Of a stretch of 64,000 nucleotides of DNA, positions 54,702 through 63,900 are shown in pieces. The DNA is from an uncultured Tenacibaculum sp. (lineage in GTDB: Bacteria; Bacteroidota; Bacteroidia; Flavobacteriales; Flavobacteriaceae), in assembly GCF_947498805.1 (NCBI RefSeq), contig NZ_CANMLT010000002.1, forward strand, positions 536,910 to 600,909. The letters are read 5' to 3'. Each line of letters begins with the position of its first letter. Within the stretch, counting starts at the first letter, position 1. Under the pieces are notes generated by a model. That model was not told the origin of the DNA. It saw nothing but the letters and a program-made list of their open reading frames with translations, and did not search any database. The translations under genes and the position numbers were made by a program.

Positions 54702-54719
54702 AATTCTAAATTTAGAATT
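54702..54719. promoter_or_regulatory. 18-bp perfect palindrome between divergent genes
   Basis: AATTCTAAATTTAGAATT is a perfect palindrome 64 bases upstream of the macroglobulin start, in the 265-bp divergent gap before miaE. The size suits a dimeric repressor site. In AT-rich DNA chance occurrence is not excluded. Confidence 0.35.
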
Positions 54720-54903
54720 CGTATCACTTCAATGAGTATTCGTGTTAATTGCAATTTTAATTAGGTTAACTAAGTATGGATAACTCCTTAAAGCTTTTGA
54801 ATATTACTTAGTAATTAAGGCCTAAACAAAACTAGCCATTTTAAACTTTTGAAATACAATTTATGCTATATATTTTTTACTTTTACACCCAGAAATAAAG
54901 AAC

Positions 54904-55485
54904 ATGTTAGGATTAAAATTTGAAACAGAAACTTCTTGGGTAGATGTTGCAGCGAACGGACTAGAACAATTATTAACAGATCATGCATTTGCAGAGCAAA
55001 AAGCAGCTTCTAATGCAGTATCTATTATTATTAATTATTCTGAAGAAACTGCATTAGTGAAAGATATGAGCGATATTGCTATTGAAGAAATGGAACATTT
55101 TAGAATGGTGCATAATTTAATGGTAGATCGAGGAATGGTTTTAGGGCAAGCTACTAAGAATGACTATGCTTTAAAATTACAACAGTTCTTCCCTAAATCT
55201 TCTAATAGAACAGAAGCTTTAGTACATCGTTTATTGGTTGCTGCCTTAATTGAAGCTCGTAGTTGTGAACGTTTTAAAGTATTTTCTGACAATATGAAAG
55301 ATGAACAACTAGCTACTTTTTATCGTGATTTAATGGTTTCTGAGGCAAATCATTATACTTTGTTCTTAGGATACGCTCGTACTTACATGGGCAGAGAAGT
55401 TGTTGATAAAAAATGGAATGACTTATTGGCCTTTGAAGCTGATATGATGAAAAATAGAGGAACCATTGCTAAAGTTCACGGATAG
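54904..55485 (+). CDS. miaE: tRNA-(ms2io6A37) hydroxylase MiaE
   Basis: A 193-residue diiron monooxygenase that hydroxylates the isopentenyl group of ms2i6A37 in tRNA. Diiron ligands appear as E-x-x-H pairs: IAIEEMEHFRMVH and MVSEANHYTLFLG, with LLVAALIEARSCERFKVF between. The N-terminus LGLKFETETSWVDVAANGLEQLLTDHAFAEQKAASNAV is typical. The stop TAG overlaps the next gene's GTG by one base, so both are translated together. Confidence 0.95.
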   Translation: MLGLKFETETSWVDVAANGLEQLLTDHAFAEQKAASNAVSIIINYSEETALVKDMSDIAIEEMEHFRMVHNLMVDRGMVLGQATKNDYALKLQQFFPKSSNRTEALVHRLLVAALIEARSCERFKVFSDNMKDEQLATFYRDLMVSEANHYTLFLGYARTYMGREVVDKKWNDLLAFEADMMKNRGTIAKVHG

Positions 55486-55919
55486 TGTTTAGTAGAGAAG
55501 AATCAGCTCGTTTACGTAAAGAGTTTTGGACTAGTTTTGGAAAATCTTTTCCAAGAAAATGGTTGTTGTACAATACCAAAATAAAAGGGTTTGCTTTTAA
55601 GTTTCAAGCAGATCGAAAAAAGGCGTCTGTTTGTTTAGATTTTGAACATTTAGATGAAGATGCTAATGAGCTATTATACGATCAAATGCTTTCTTTGAGA
55701 AAACTATTAGAAGCCGAAATTCCTGAGGTGATTTATGACGCTACTTTTGAATTAGAAAGCGGGAAAATAATTAGACGTATTTATGTTCCTTATGAAAAGA
55801 AATTTAGCATTCATAATAAAAATACTTGGAGAGATTGCTACGAGTTTTTCGTAGCAACCATGTCCAAATTTGAGTTATTCTTCTACGAATATGAAGATTT
55901 TATTAAGCAGGCCATTTAA
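55485..55919 (+). CDS. DUF4268 protein
   Basis: A 144-residue cytosolic protein starting with a GTG that overlaps the miaE stop. It matches the DUF4268 pattern: LRKEFWTSFGKSFPRKWLLYNTKIKGFAFKFQ, LDFEHLDEDANELLYDQMLSLRKLLEAEIP and IRRIYVPYEKKFSIHNKNTW. The domain occurs alone and fused to nuclease-like proteins; the function is unknown. It overlaps the convergent C1 peptidase gene by 4 bases. Confidence 0.88.
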   Translation: MFSREESARLRKEFWTSFGKSFPRKWLLYNTKIKGFAFKFQADRKKASVCLDFEHLDEDANELLYDQMLSLRKLLEAEIPEVIYDATFELESGKIIRRIYVPYEKKFSIHNKNTWRDCYEFFVATMSKFELFFYEYEDFIKQAI

Positions 55920-56857
55920 AACCAGCCTCGTTTTTTCACCTTCACTTTTTTAATAATCAATGCTTCAATAGCAAATATTTCGTGAAAATCATAGCTAACA
56001 CGCTCATAACCTCCTACTCTCCATTGAGGTCCGTATGAGTTTTTAATGATAAAGCCTTTATTGTCATAGCCTATAATAGTTACTGCGTGCCCTATGTATT
56101 GATCACCGGTATCACTAAATTCCATAGAAACTGTTCCATCAACTATTTGTTGATTTATGTTTGGATACCATCCTTTAGCTGCTGAGTACTTTAAAAAGTT
56201 ACCATTAGGTCCTCTTACTTTAAATCCCTTATCAGGTGTTATCGTTTGAAAATTTCTTGAAGCGTATGACTTCCATGCGGGCTTATATAATATAGGATAA
56301 GAAACAGGAATAGCTTTGACTCCACTTCTTAAAAGATATTTTAGATACTCCACATTTTTTGCTTTCTTACCTTCTAAGTATTCATATTCATCAACAAATA
56401 CAACAGCCTTATCTTTATACTTAGTTAATAGGGTAACAAATCCTATTTCACTTTCAATCATATAAGCATCAAACTGTGTTTCATTCATAGACCTTACCTT
56501 ATCGTAATTTAATTTATATGGCAAATACTTTTCTTCTATAGCCCCATCTCTTATTAAGGAGTTTGGATAGTGCATTAAAAAATGTCCCCTTTTAATTTTA
56601 GCGTCTTTTGCAAACTGATACCCTTTCTGTAAAGCATACAAGTATTTTTCACTTAAATCTTTCGGAACTCCAGGAAATGTTTCTAAGGTAGCAGCAATGG
56701 CAAAAGCTGTACATGTATATTTTACACCTTGGTGCTTAACAGGAGATTGACTTTTCCAATGTACTACAGGTAATAAATTACTTACTGTATTTAGTTTTTG
56801 TGCTTTTATACCCATAATAGGTAGAAGAAACACTATTAAAAAAAGTACTTTTTTCAT
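55916..56857 (-). CDS. Exported C1-family (papain-like) cysteine peptidase
   Basis: A 313-residue exported peptidase (signal MKKVLFLIVFLLPIMGIKAQ). The oxyanion Gln and catalytic Cys are in VKHQGVKYTCTAFAIA (Q43, C49, spacing as in papain). The His is in GQYIGHAVTIIGYDN-type sequence and the Asn in IIKNSYGPQWRVGGY. There is no propeptide as long as in papain and no type IX sorting domain, so it is probably periplasmic or released. Substrate unknown. Confidence 0.88.
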   Translation of the reverse strand: MKKVLFLIVFLLPIMGIKAQKLNTVSNLLPVVHWKSQSPVKHQGVKYTCTAFAIAATLETFPGVPKDLSEKYLYALQKGYQFAKDAKIKRGHFLMHYPNSLIRDGAIEEKYLPYKLNYDKVRSMNETQFDAYMIESEIGFVTLLTKYKDKAVVFVDEYEYLEGKKAKNVEYLKYLLRSGVKAIPVSYPILYKPAWKSYASRNFQTITPDKGFKVRGPNGNFLKYSAAKGWYPNINQQIVDGTVSMEFSDTGDQYIGHAVTIIGYDNKGFIIKNSYGPQWRVGGYERVSYDFHEIFAIEALIIKKVKVKKRGWF

Positions 56858-56914
56858 TATATAATTATGTTTTGGTTAGTTTAGTTCTATAAATTTACCA
56901 ATAATTATAAATGG

Positions 56915-56946
56915 AAAAACACCCTTTTAACAAGAGTGTTTTTCTT
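56915..56946 (-). terminator. Terminator of the DUF4870 gene
   Basis: AAAAACAC and GTGTTTTT form a stem with a 13-base loop and a T run on the minus strand, 26 bases past the stop at 56972. Confidence 0.75.
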
Positions 56947-56971
56947 TTGATTTATATAAAATTTCTTTTTT

Positions 56972-57310
56972 CTAACTAAAAAATTGGATGGTAAAAGGAT
57001 AATTAGGTTCTTCTCCATTACTTGCTTTTACTGCATTTACAATTGGAAATATAAAATAGAAAGCTCCTATAACAAGAAATCCTAATAAACCTAAACCGAA
57101 AAACAGAATCATAGGAATGCATAACAGCAAGTATAAAAACATTGATATTCTAAAATTTATAATAGATTTACCATGTTCATCCATCCCCAAAACTTCATCT
57201 TTTTTTACTGCCCATAATATTAACGGCACTATAAGTCCGCCTATCCCTGTTATAAAATCTAATAACTGACTTAAATGGGTTAATACTAATAATTCTTTAT
57301 TCTTTCTCAT
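56972..57310 (-). CDS. DUF4870 membrane protein
   Basis: The start is set at 57310 (MRKNKELLVLTHLSQLLDFITGIGGLIVPLILWAVKKDE), giving 112 residues; the longer frame from 57412 adds unrelated sequence. Three to four membrane segments, the family motif LTHLSQLL...GLIVPLILWAVKKDE and the ending AVKASNGEEPNYPFTIQFF mark DUF4870. The family has no known role; small inner-membrane proteins of this kind are widespread. Monocistronic, with a palindromic site upstream. Confidence 0.88.
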   Translation of the reverse strand: MRKNKELLVLTHLSQLLDFITGIGGLIVPLILWAVKKDEVLGMDEHGKSIINFRISMFLYLLLCIPMILFFGLGLLGFLVIGAFYFIFPIVNAVKASNGEEPNYPFTIQFFS

Positions 57311-57344
57311 CCTTAATAATAATTTGGTTAATGTATATATAAGA

Positions 57345-57379
57345 CGACATAATGCCTTATTTGTTACAATATTATGTCG
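57345..57379. promoter_or_regulatory. Inverted repeat upstream of the DUF4870 gene
   Basis: CGACATAAT (57345-57353) and ATTATGTCG (57371-57379) are perfect 9-bp arms with a 17-base gap, 35 bases before the start codon. It may be a regulator site or leader stem. Confidence 0.4.
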
Positions 57380-57440
57380 GACATAGGGTATAAAAACAAA
57401 CAGGAAAAACACCCTTAATAGCTAAAAATCAATAATTTAA

Positions 57441-57473
57441 TTTGGCTCACTAGGTGTTTTAGTCTTATATTTG
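57441..57473 (+). promoter_or_regulatory. Promoter of the CAP lipoprotein gene
   Basis: TTTG at 57441-57444, 21-base spacer, TATATTTG at 57466-57473: the best match to the Bacteroidota consensus in the window. The ATG is 34 bases further. Confidence 0.7.
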
Positions 57474-57507
57474 CACCCGTATTATTTAACCCCAAAACCC
57501 CTAAATA

Positions 57508-57999
57508 ATGAATAACTTACCCCTAAAGTTATTGATAGTAGCTTGCGCGCTATTTTTAACGTCGTGCTCTTCAAACGAAGTTGAACTAGTAGAAAACAAT
57601 ATTGAACTTACCGTAAACCTTACCGAAAAGTCTATTGAAGCAGATATCTTAGCTAATGTTAATGAATACAGAATTAGCAAAGGGTATGCTCCTTTAAACA
57701 AATTACAGGCTATTAAATCTCAAACTAGTAATCATACGAATTATATGATTCAGCAAAGTAAAATTTCTCATGACAATTTTTACAAACGCAAAGAGTATTT
57801 AATTAGTAATGCTGGTGCTATTGGAGTTGGAGAAAATGTAGCCTATGGCTATTCTTCTGCTGCATCTGTTGTAAACGCTTGGATTAAAAGTGAAGGACAC
57901 AGAAAGAACATTGAAGGTGATTTTACTCATTTCGAGGTTACAGCTGAAAAAGATGCTAATGGTAAATGGTATTTTACTAACATCTTTGTAAGGAAGTAA
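57508..57999 (+). CDS. CAP-domain (SCP/PR1-like) lipoprotein
   Basis: A 163-residue lipoprotein (lipobox LTSC) with a YkwD-like CAP domain: ILANVNEYRISKGYAPLNKLQAI, TSNHTNYMIQQSKISHDNF, IGVGENVAYGYSSAASVVNAWIKSEGHRKNIEGDFTHFEV. The His/Glu cluster typical of CAP proteins is present. Proposed roles are lipid binding, adhesion or peptidase-like activity; none can be chosen here. Confidence 0.92.
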   Translation: MNNLPLKLLIVACALFLTSCSSNEVELVENNIELTVNLTEKSIEADILANVNEYRISKGYAPLNKLQAIKSQTSNHTNYMIQQSKISHDNFYKRKEYLISNAGAIGVGENVAYGYSSAASVVNAWIKSEGHRKNIEGDFTHFEVTAEKDANGKWYFTNIFVRK

Positions 58000-58018
58000 G
58001 AAACCTTTAAAATCAAAG

Positions 58019-58060
58019 AACCCCTAATTCTCTCCTTCCTACCAGATTAAATTAGAGGTT
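58019..58060 (-). terminator. Probable terminator of the OmpA-family gene
   Basis: On the minus strand AACCTCTAATT pairs with AATTAGGGGTT through one U-G wobble. It lies 34 bases past the stop at 58095; the T run is weak. Confidence 0.45.
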
Positions 58061-58094
58061 CCGAACTACTCGGGAAACTTTAAATAACTACAAG

Positions 58095-59990
58095 CTATTC
58101 ATAATTATTTAGAATTATAAATTTAGATCTTCTATTCTCTTGATGTTCCTCTTCAGTACATCGAACATAATTTTTACATTTATTTACCAATTGCTTCTCG
58201 CCATACCCAATTGCACTTTGAATTCTATGAGGAGCTATACCTCTTGAAATAATATAATCTCTCGTAGATTTTGCACGTCTATCTGATAATATTTCATTGT
58301 ATCTATCACTTCCTCGGCTATCTGTATGTGCTTCAATTTTTATGATCATCTTTGGATGATTGTTCATTACTTTTACAACAAACTCTAATTCATATGCTGC
58401 ATCTGGTCTAATATTCCATTTATTAAAATCAAAAAATATTGGGTTAATAACTATTTCTTTTCCAACAATTAAAGGTGTCAAGTATAAATCTTGCAGAATC
58501 TCTTGGTCTCTCTCCTCGGTAGATTCTGTATTTTGTATATCGTCTTTGTAATCTAGTTTTGTTCCTCTTAATGTAAATTTTCTGTTCTTACACTTTACTT
58601 CAAAAGTATATGTTGCATCTTCTTGAGTAACAAATCTTTTAACAACTTTTCCTGTCGAATCTATCAACTCTACCAATGTGTTGGGTAAAAGCTCTTTTGT
58701 TCTTTTATCAAATGTTTTTCCTTTAAGGTATTGAAAACATTCTACAATTTTAAAACTATAAATATCATCTCTACCTTTACCTTCAGGTCTGTTAGATGAA
58801 AAATATCCTGTTCTATTTCCTTCATTCATAAAAAAACCAAAATCATCGTACCCACTATTAAAGGGAGCTCCTAAGTTCTCTGCCTCTGATGTAGCATTTT
58901 CAGATAATGATACTTTATATATATCTAATAATCCAAGATTCTTATGACCGTCTGATGAAAAATACAATGTATTATCCTTCGCTATATATGGAAACATTTC
59001 TTTTCCTGAAGTATTTACTTTTCCTCCTAAGTTTTGAGGTGTCCCAAAAGTTCCATCTTCTAAAATTGCTACTTTATAAATATCTGCTTGTCCGAATCCA
59101 TCTGGTCTATCCGATACAAAATAAAGTGTTTTTTCATCAGGACTTAAAGCTGGATGCCCATTCGAATGAAGCTCACTATTGATAGGTAATTCTTGAATAT
59201 TACTCCATGTTCCATTAACTAACTCTGCTTTGAATATTTTTAGATGTGAAGTACCTTCTTTATTGTGTTCCAATTCATTTTTTTCATCCAAATTATTCCT
59301 AGTAAAATACATTGTTTTCCCATCTTTGGTAATTGTTAAACTAGATTCATGAAAACCTGTATTTAACTTTGTGGATACAACTGGAATAATATCTTCTATT
59401 GTTTTTTCTTGAGTATCTTCAATAATCTTTCCTTGATACAAATCTAAATAAGGCTCATTATTCCATTCATAAAGGGCTCCGTTTTCGTTTTTTGCTGATG
59501 CAAAATAGAACTTTCCATTATGTACATATGGTCCAAAATCTGAGTTTTTAGTATTTATCCTCATGTTAGAAATTCGTACTGAATCTCTATGAAGTGTTTT
59601 TAACTTCTCATGATTTACATTAAGTGTATTGACATAACTTTCAGGCAACTTTTTCAACCATGTTTCTGCCTCTTTATAATCTCCAACACTTCTTAAAGAT
59701 TGTGCATATCTATAAATACTCTCGTTATCTACTAAACCTCCTTCTCTTTTACTTGCCAATTTATACCAATAAACAGCTTGTTTTGAATCAGAGTTATTAT
59801 AGTAACAATCTGCTAACTTACTAAGCAAATCAACTCCATCATCTCCCCTATTTATTGCATTTCTATAAAACTCAGCTGCTTTAATATATGCATATTCTTT
59901 ATAGAATTTATCGGCTACTTTTCTTTGTGAAAAAATGCTAAATGATATAAAAGATAGTAGTAAAAGTGTAATTCTTGTTTTCATAATCAT
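58095..59990 (-). CDS. PorE-like OmpA-family protein (TPR, PD40, CarboxypepD_reg, OmpA)
   Basis: A 631-residue exported protein (signal peptide to SIFSQ). Order: TPR-like repeats (~25-130), PD40 beta-propeller strands (~150-410, e.g. SPDEKTLYFVSDRPDGFGQADIYK), a carboxypeptidase regulatory-like domain (~415-500), and an OmpA peptidoglycan-binding domain (~510-631; FDFNKWNIRPDAAYELEFV, IEAHTDSRGSDRYNEILSDRRA). This is the domain plan of PorE, a type IX secretion accessory. It starts 5 bases after the PorP/SprF stop and probably anchors that protein and the adhesin to the wall. Confidence 0.9.
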   Translation of the reverse strand: MIMKTRITLLLLSFISFSIFSQRKVADKFYKEYAYIKAAEFYRNAINRGDDGVDLLSKLADCYYNNSDSKQAVYWYKLASKREGGLVDNESIYRYAQSLRSVGDYKEAETWLKKLPESYVNTLNVNHEKLKTLHRDSVRISNMRINTKNSDFGPYVHNGKFYFASAKNENGALYEWNNEPYLDLYQGKIIEDTQEKTIEDIIPVVSTKLNTGFHESSLTITKDGKTMYFTRNNLDEKNELEHNKEGTSHLKIFKAELVNGTWSNIQELPINSELHSNGHPALSPDEKTLYFVSDRPDGFGQADIYKVAILEDGTFGTPQNLGGKVNTSGKEMFPYIAKDNTLYFSSDGHKNLGLLDIYKVSLSENATSEAENLGAPFNSGYDDFGFFMNEGNRTGYFSSNRPEGKGRDDIYSFKIVECFQYLKGKTFDKRTKELLPNTLVELIDSTGKVVKRFVTQEDATYTFEVKCKNRKFTLRGTKLDYKDDIQNTESTEERDQEILQDLYLTPLIVGKEIVINPIFFDFNKWNIRPDAAYELEFVVKVMNNHPKMIIKIEAHTDSRGSDRYNEILSDRRAKSTRDYIISRGIAPHRIQSAIGYGEKQLVNKCKNYVRCTEEEHQENRRSKFIILNNYE

Positions 59991-59995
59991 ACATT

Positions 59996-60940
59996 TTAAA
60001 AATATCTAGGAGATTTTGTTCGAAACGATTTATCCCTTACAAATTCAAACATCAATAAAATCTCGTGCGTTCCGTTTGAATATTGTTGAATATCTGATAA
60101 AGGGTATTCATAAGCATACCCTATTCGGAATTGTTTAGATACTTGAAAATCTACCAAAGCACCTAAGCCACCTGTATTTTCGTTAATTCTATAGGCTGCT
60201 CCCAACCAAAACTTTTCATTAAATAAAAAATTGGCTGTAACATCATAGGACATAGGAGCACCATTGGTTGCTTTAATTAATGCTGCTGGTTTAAACTTAA
60301 CACTACTGTTCAAGTCAAAAACATATCCTCCTGTTAAATAATACACCGCTCTATCTACTACACCATAATCTATTCCGTTTACTCGAATTTCATTATGATC
60401 AATATTCAGCATTCTTGGCGAAGATAATCCTACATACCATTTTCTATTATGTAAAAACAATCCTGCTCCCATATTAGGTTCCCATCTATTTTGAATTCCC
60501 CCAATTCCTGGATCTACTCCTTCGGCAGCAAGTAACTCATTTGCTATTCTATATTGAGAGAATCCTGCTTTTAATCCGAATGCCAATTTTGTTTCTTCAC
60601 TTAAATTAATTGTATAAGAGAAATCTCCATACAAATAGGTAAAGTTTTCATATCCTAATTGATCATTAATGAATGACAGTCCTAAACCTATTCTCTCATT
60701 TCTAAGTGGAGTATGAATTGACAAAGTTTGTGTTTCGGGTGATCTTTCAAAACCAGCCCATTGACTTCTGTGTAATCCCACAATACTTAACACTTCTCTA
60801 CTTCCTGCATAGGCCGGATTAATTGAAACTGTGTTATACATATACTGCGTAAATTGTGGTAATTGTTGACCTACTACTTCACTTGTAATTGATAAGAATA
60901 GCATAAATACTATTGTATAAATTCTGTAATGTTGCTTCAT
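59996..60940 (-). CDS. PorP/SprF-family type IX secretion membrane protein
   Basis: A 314-residue outer-membrane beta-barrel with signal peptide and the PorP/SprF opening QQLPQFTQYMYNTVSINPAYAGSREVLSIVGLHRSQWAGFERSPETQTLSIHTPL. SprF-like proteins deliver one specific large adhesin of the type IX system to the surface. It lies directly between the adhesin (9-base gap) and the PorE-like gene (5-base gap), an operon typical of Flavobacteriia. Confidence 0.93.
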   Translation of the reverse strand: MKQHYRIYTIVFMLFLSITSEVVGQQLPQFTQYMYNTVSINPAYAGSREVLSIVGLHRSQWAGFERSPETQTLSIHTPLRNERIGLGLSFINDQLGYENFTYLYGDFSYTINLSEETKLAFGLKAGFSQYRIANELLAAEGVDPGIGGIQNRWEPNMGAGLFLHNRKWYVGLSSPRMLNIDHNEIRVNGIDYGVVDRAVYYLTGGYVFDLNSSVKFKPAALIKATNGAPMSYDVTANFLFNEKFWLGAAYRINENTGGLGALVDFQVSKQFRIGYAYEYPLSDIQQYSNGTHEILLMFEFVRDKSFRTKSPRYF

Positions 60941-60949
60941 AGCTTATAC

Positions 60950-63900
60950 TTATTTGGTTCCTAAATAAATTGCTCCTGTAAATGGTCTTAAGCCACTATT
61001 CTCTAGTTCTACTATGTAGTAGTAAGTTCCCGCTGGTAGTCTTGTTGCTCCTCCAAATGAGGCGCCATCTGTTATTCCATTCCAATTATTTGCATAGTTA
61101 TTTGATTCGTATACTTTTGATCCCCATCTATTAAAGATTTGTACTTTTACGATGAATCCACAACTCTCAACACCAGTAACCTCAAAGTTTTCATTCCATT
61201 GATCTCCATTTGGTGTAACCGCCTTAGATATTACAACGTCTTCTTGTCCACAAGGTAATACCACACAGTCATCATTTATATTTATGGTTACTCTGGTAGT
61301 TGCTAAACATCCTTGATTTGGAGCAGTATAACTAAAGACATAATCTCCTAACTCTAAATTTTGTGGATCAAAGGTTCCGTCTGAATTTAGTTCTATATTT
61401 CCTGATATTACTTCCCAAGTCACATCTGTACTTGAAGTATCTAAATAATCGTTTAAATCAACTATTCCATCATCAATACATTTCGAATCTGAAACCTCGA
61501 TTGTAGTGTTGTTTGTTGATACATTAATTACTTGTGTAAACTCTGAGGTATTTCCACAATCGTCGCGTACTATCCAAACTCTTGTTATACTATAATCTGT
61601 ATCAGTTCCATCAAACGTACTTGTTTCTTCAAAACTCACCTCAGTTACATTTTCTGAACAGTTATCCTCAAACTCTAACTCTGGTATATCTGGAATTGCA
61701 TCACATTCCACATTAATTTCATCATCTAAAGAACTTACCAAAGTTGGTCCCTCTGTATCTTCAACAGTAATCACTTGCTCATGAGAAGTTTCATTCCCTG
61801 CGCAATCACTCACCATCCAAGTTCTTGTTATTGTATAAGATGAAGCACATCCTTCTGCCGATGTTCCTACTACCTCATTGTAAACAACGGTTACTTGTGA
61901 ATCACAATTATCAGCTCCGGTAAGCACAACTGCTTCTGGAATTGCATCACAACTTACTGTAGCGTCTTCTGGTAAAGTTTCTACGAATGTTGGTGCAGTA
62001 GTATCTTCTACGTTAATAGTTTGAACATGTTCTGTAGTATTTCCTGCACAGTCACTTACACTCCATGTTCTGATTATCGTATATACTGAAGGACACTCAT
62101 CATCATTTCCTGACAATGATTCACTGTAGTTTACAGTTACCTGAGCATCACAATTGTCGGTTGCAGTAAGTACAACTGCTTCTGGAATTGCATCACAACT
62201 TACTGTAGTATCCTCCGGTAAAGTTTCTACGAGTGTTGGTGCAGTAGTATCTTCTATCGTTAAGGTTTGTACATGTTCTGTGGTATTTCCTGCACAGTCA
62301 CTTACACTCCATGTTCTGGTTATCGTATATACTGAAGGACACTCATCATCATTTCCTGACAATGATTCACTGTAGTTTACAGTTACCTGAGCATCACAGT
62401 TATCTGTTGCAGTAAGTACAACAGCTTCTGGAATTGCATCACAACTTACTGTAGCGTCTTCTGGTAAAGTTTCTACAAATGTTGGTGCAGTAGTATCTTC
62501 GATCGTTAAGGTTTGTACATGTTCTGTAGTATTTCCTGCACAGTCACTTACACTCCAGGTTCTTGTAATCGTATAAACTGAAGGACACTCATCATCATTT
62601 CCTGATAATGATTCATTGTAGTTTACAGTTACCTGAGTATCACAGTTATCTGTTGCCGTAAGTACAACTGCTTCTGGAATTGTATCACAACTTACTGTAG
62701 TGTCTTCTGGTAATGCTTCTACAAATGTTGGTGCAGTAGTATCTTCGATCGTTAAGGTTTGTACATGTTCTGTAGTATTTCCTGCACAGTCACTTACACT
62801 CCATGTTCTGGTTATCGTATATACTGAAGGACACTCATCATCATTTCCTGACAATGATTCACTGTAGTTTACAGTTACCTGAGCATCACAATTGTCTGTT
62901 GCCGTAAGTACAACAGCTTCTGGAATTGCATCACAACTTACTGTAGCGTCTTCTGGTAAAGTTTCTACAAATGTTGGTGCAGTAGTATCTTCGATCGTTA
63001 AGGTTTGTACATGTTCTGTAGTATTTCCTGCACAGTCACTTACACTCCAGGTTCTTGTAATCGTATAAACTGAAGGACACTCATCATCATTTCCTGATAA
63101 TGATTCACTGTAGTTTACAGTTACCTGAGCATCACAATTGTCGGTTGCAGTAAGTACAACTACTTCTGGAATTGCATCACAACTTACTGTAGCATCTTCT
63201 GGTAAAGTTTCTACAAATGTTGGTGCAGTAGTATCTTCGATCGTTAAGGTTTGTACATGTTCTGCAGTATTTCCTGCACAGTCACTTACACTCCAGGTTC
63301 TTGTAATCGTATAAACTGAAGGACACTCATCATCATTTCCTGATAATGATTCACTGTAGTTTACAGTTACCTGAGCATCACAATTGTCTGTTGCCGTAAG
63401 TACAACAGCTTCTGGAATTGTATCACAACTTACTGTAGCATCTTCAGGTAAAGTTTCTACAAATGTTGGTGCAGTAGTATCTTCGATCGTTAAGGTTTGT
63501 ACATGTTCTGCAGTATTTCCTGCACAGTCACTTACACTCCAGGTTCTTGTAATCGTATAAACTGAAGGACACTCATCATCATTTCCTGATAATGATTCAC
63601 TGTAGTTTACACTTACCTGAGCATCACAATTGTCTGTTGCCGTAAGTACAACAGCTTCTGGAATTGTATCACAACTTACTGTAGCATCTTCTGGTAAAGT
63701 TTCTACAAATGTTGGTGCAGTAGTATCTTCGATCGTTAAGGTTTGTACATGTTCTGTAGTATTTCCTGCACAGTCACTTACACTCCAGGTTCTTGTAATC
63801 GTATATACTGAAGGACACTCATCATCATTTCCTGACAATGATTCACTGTAGTTTACAGTTACCTGAGCATCACAGTTATCTGTTGCCGTAAGTACAACTG

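Noticed and set aside
62154..63851. Plus-strand ORFs within the adhesin repeats
   Set aside because: They are antisense shadows of the same repeat; the minus frame has clear domains and the plus frames repeat with the same 246-bp period.
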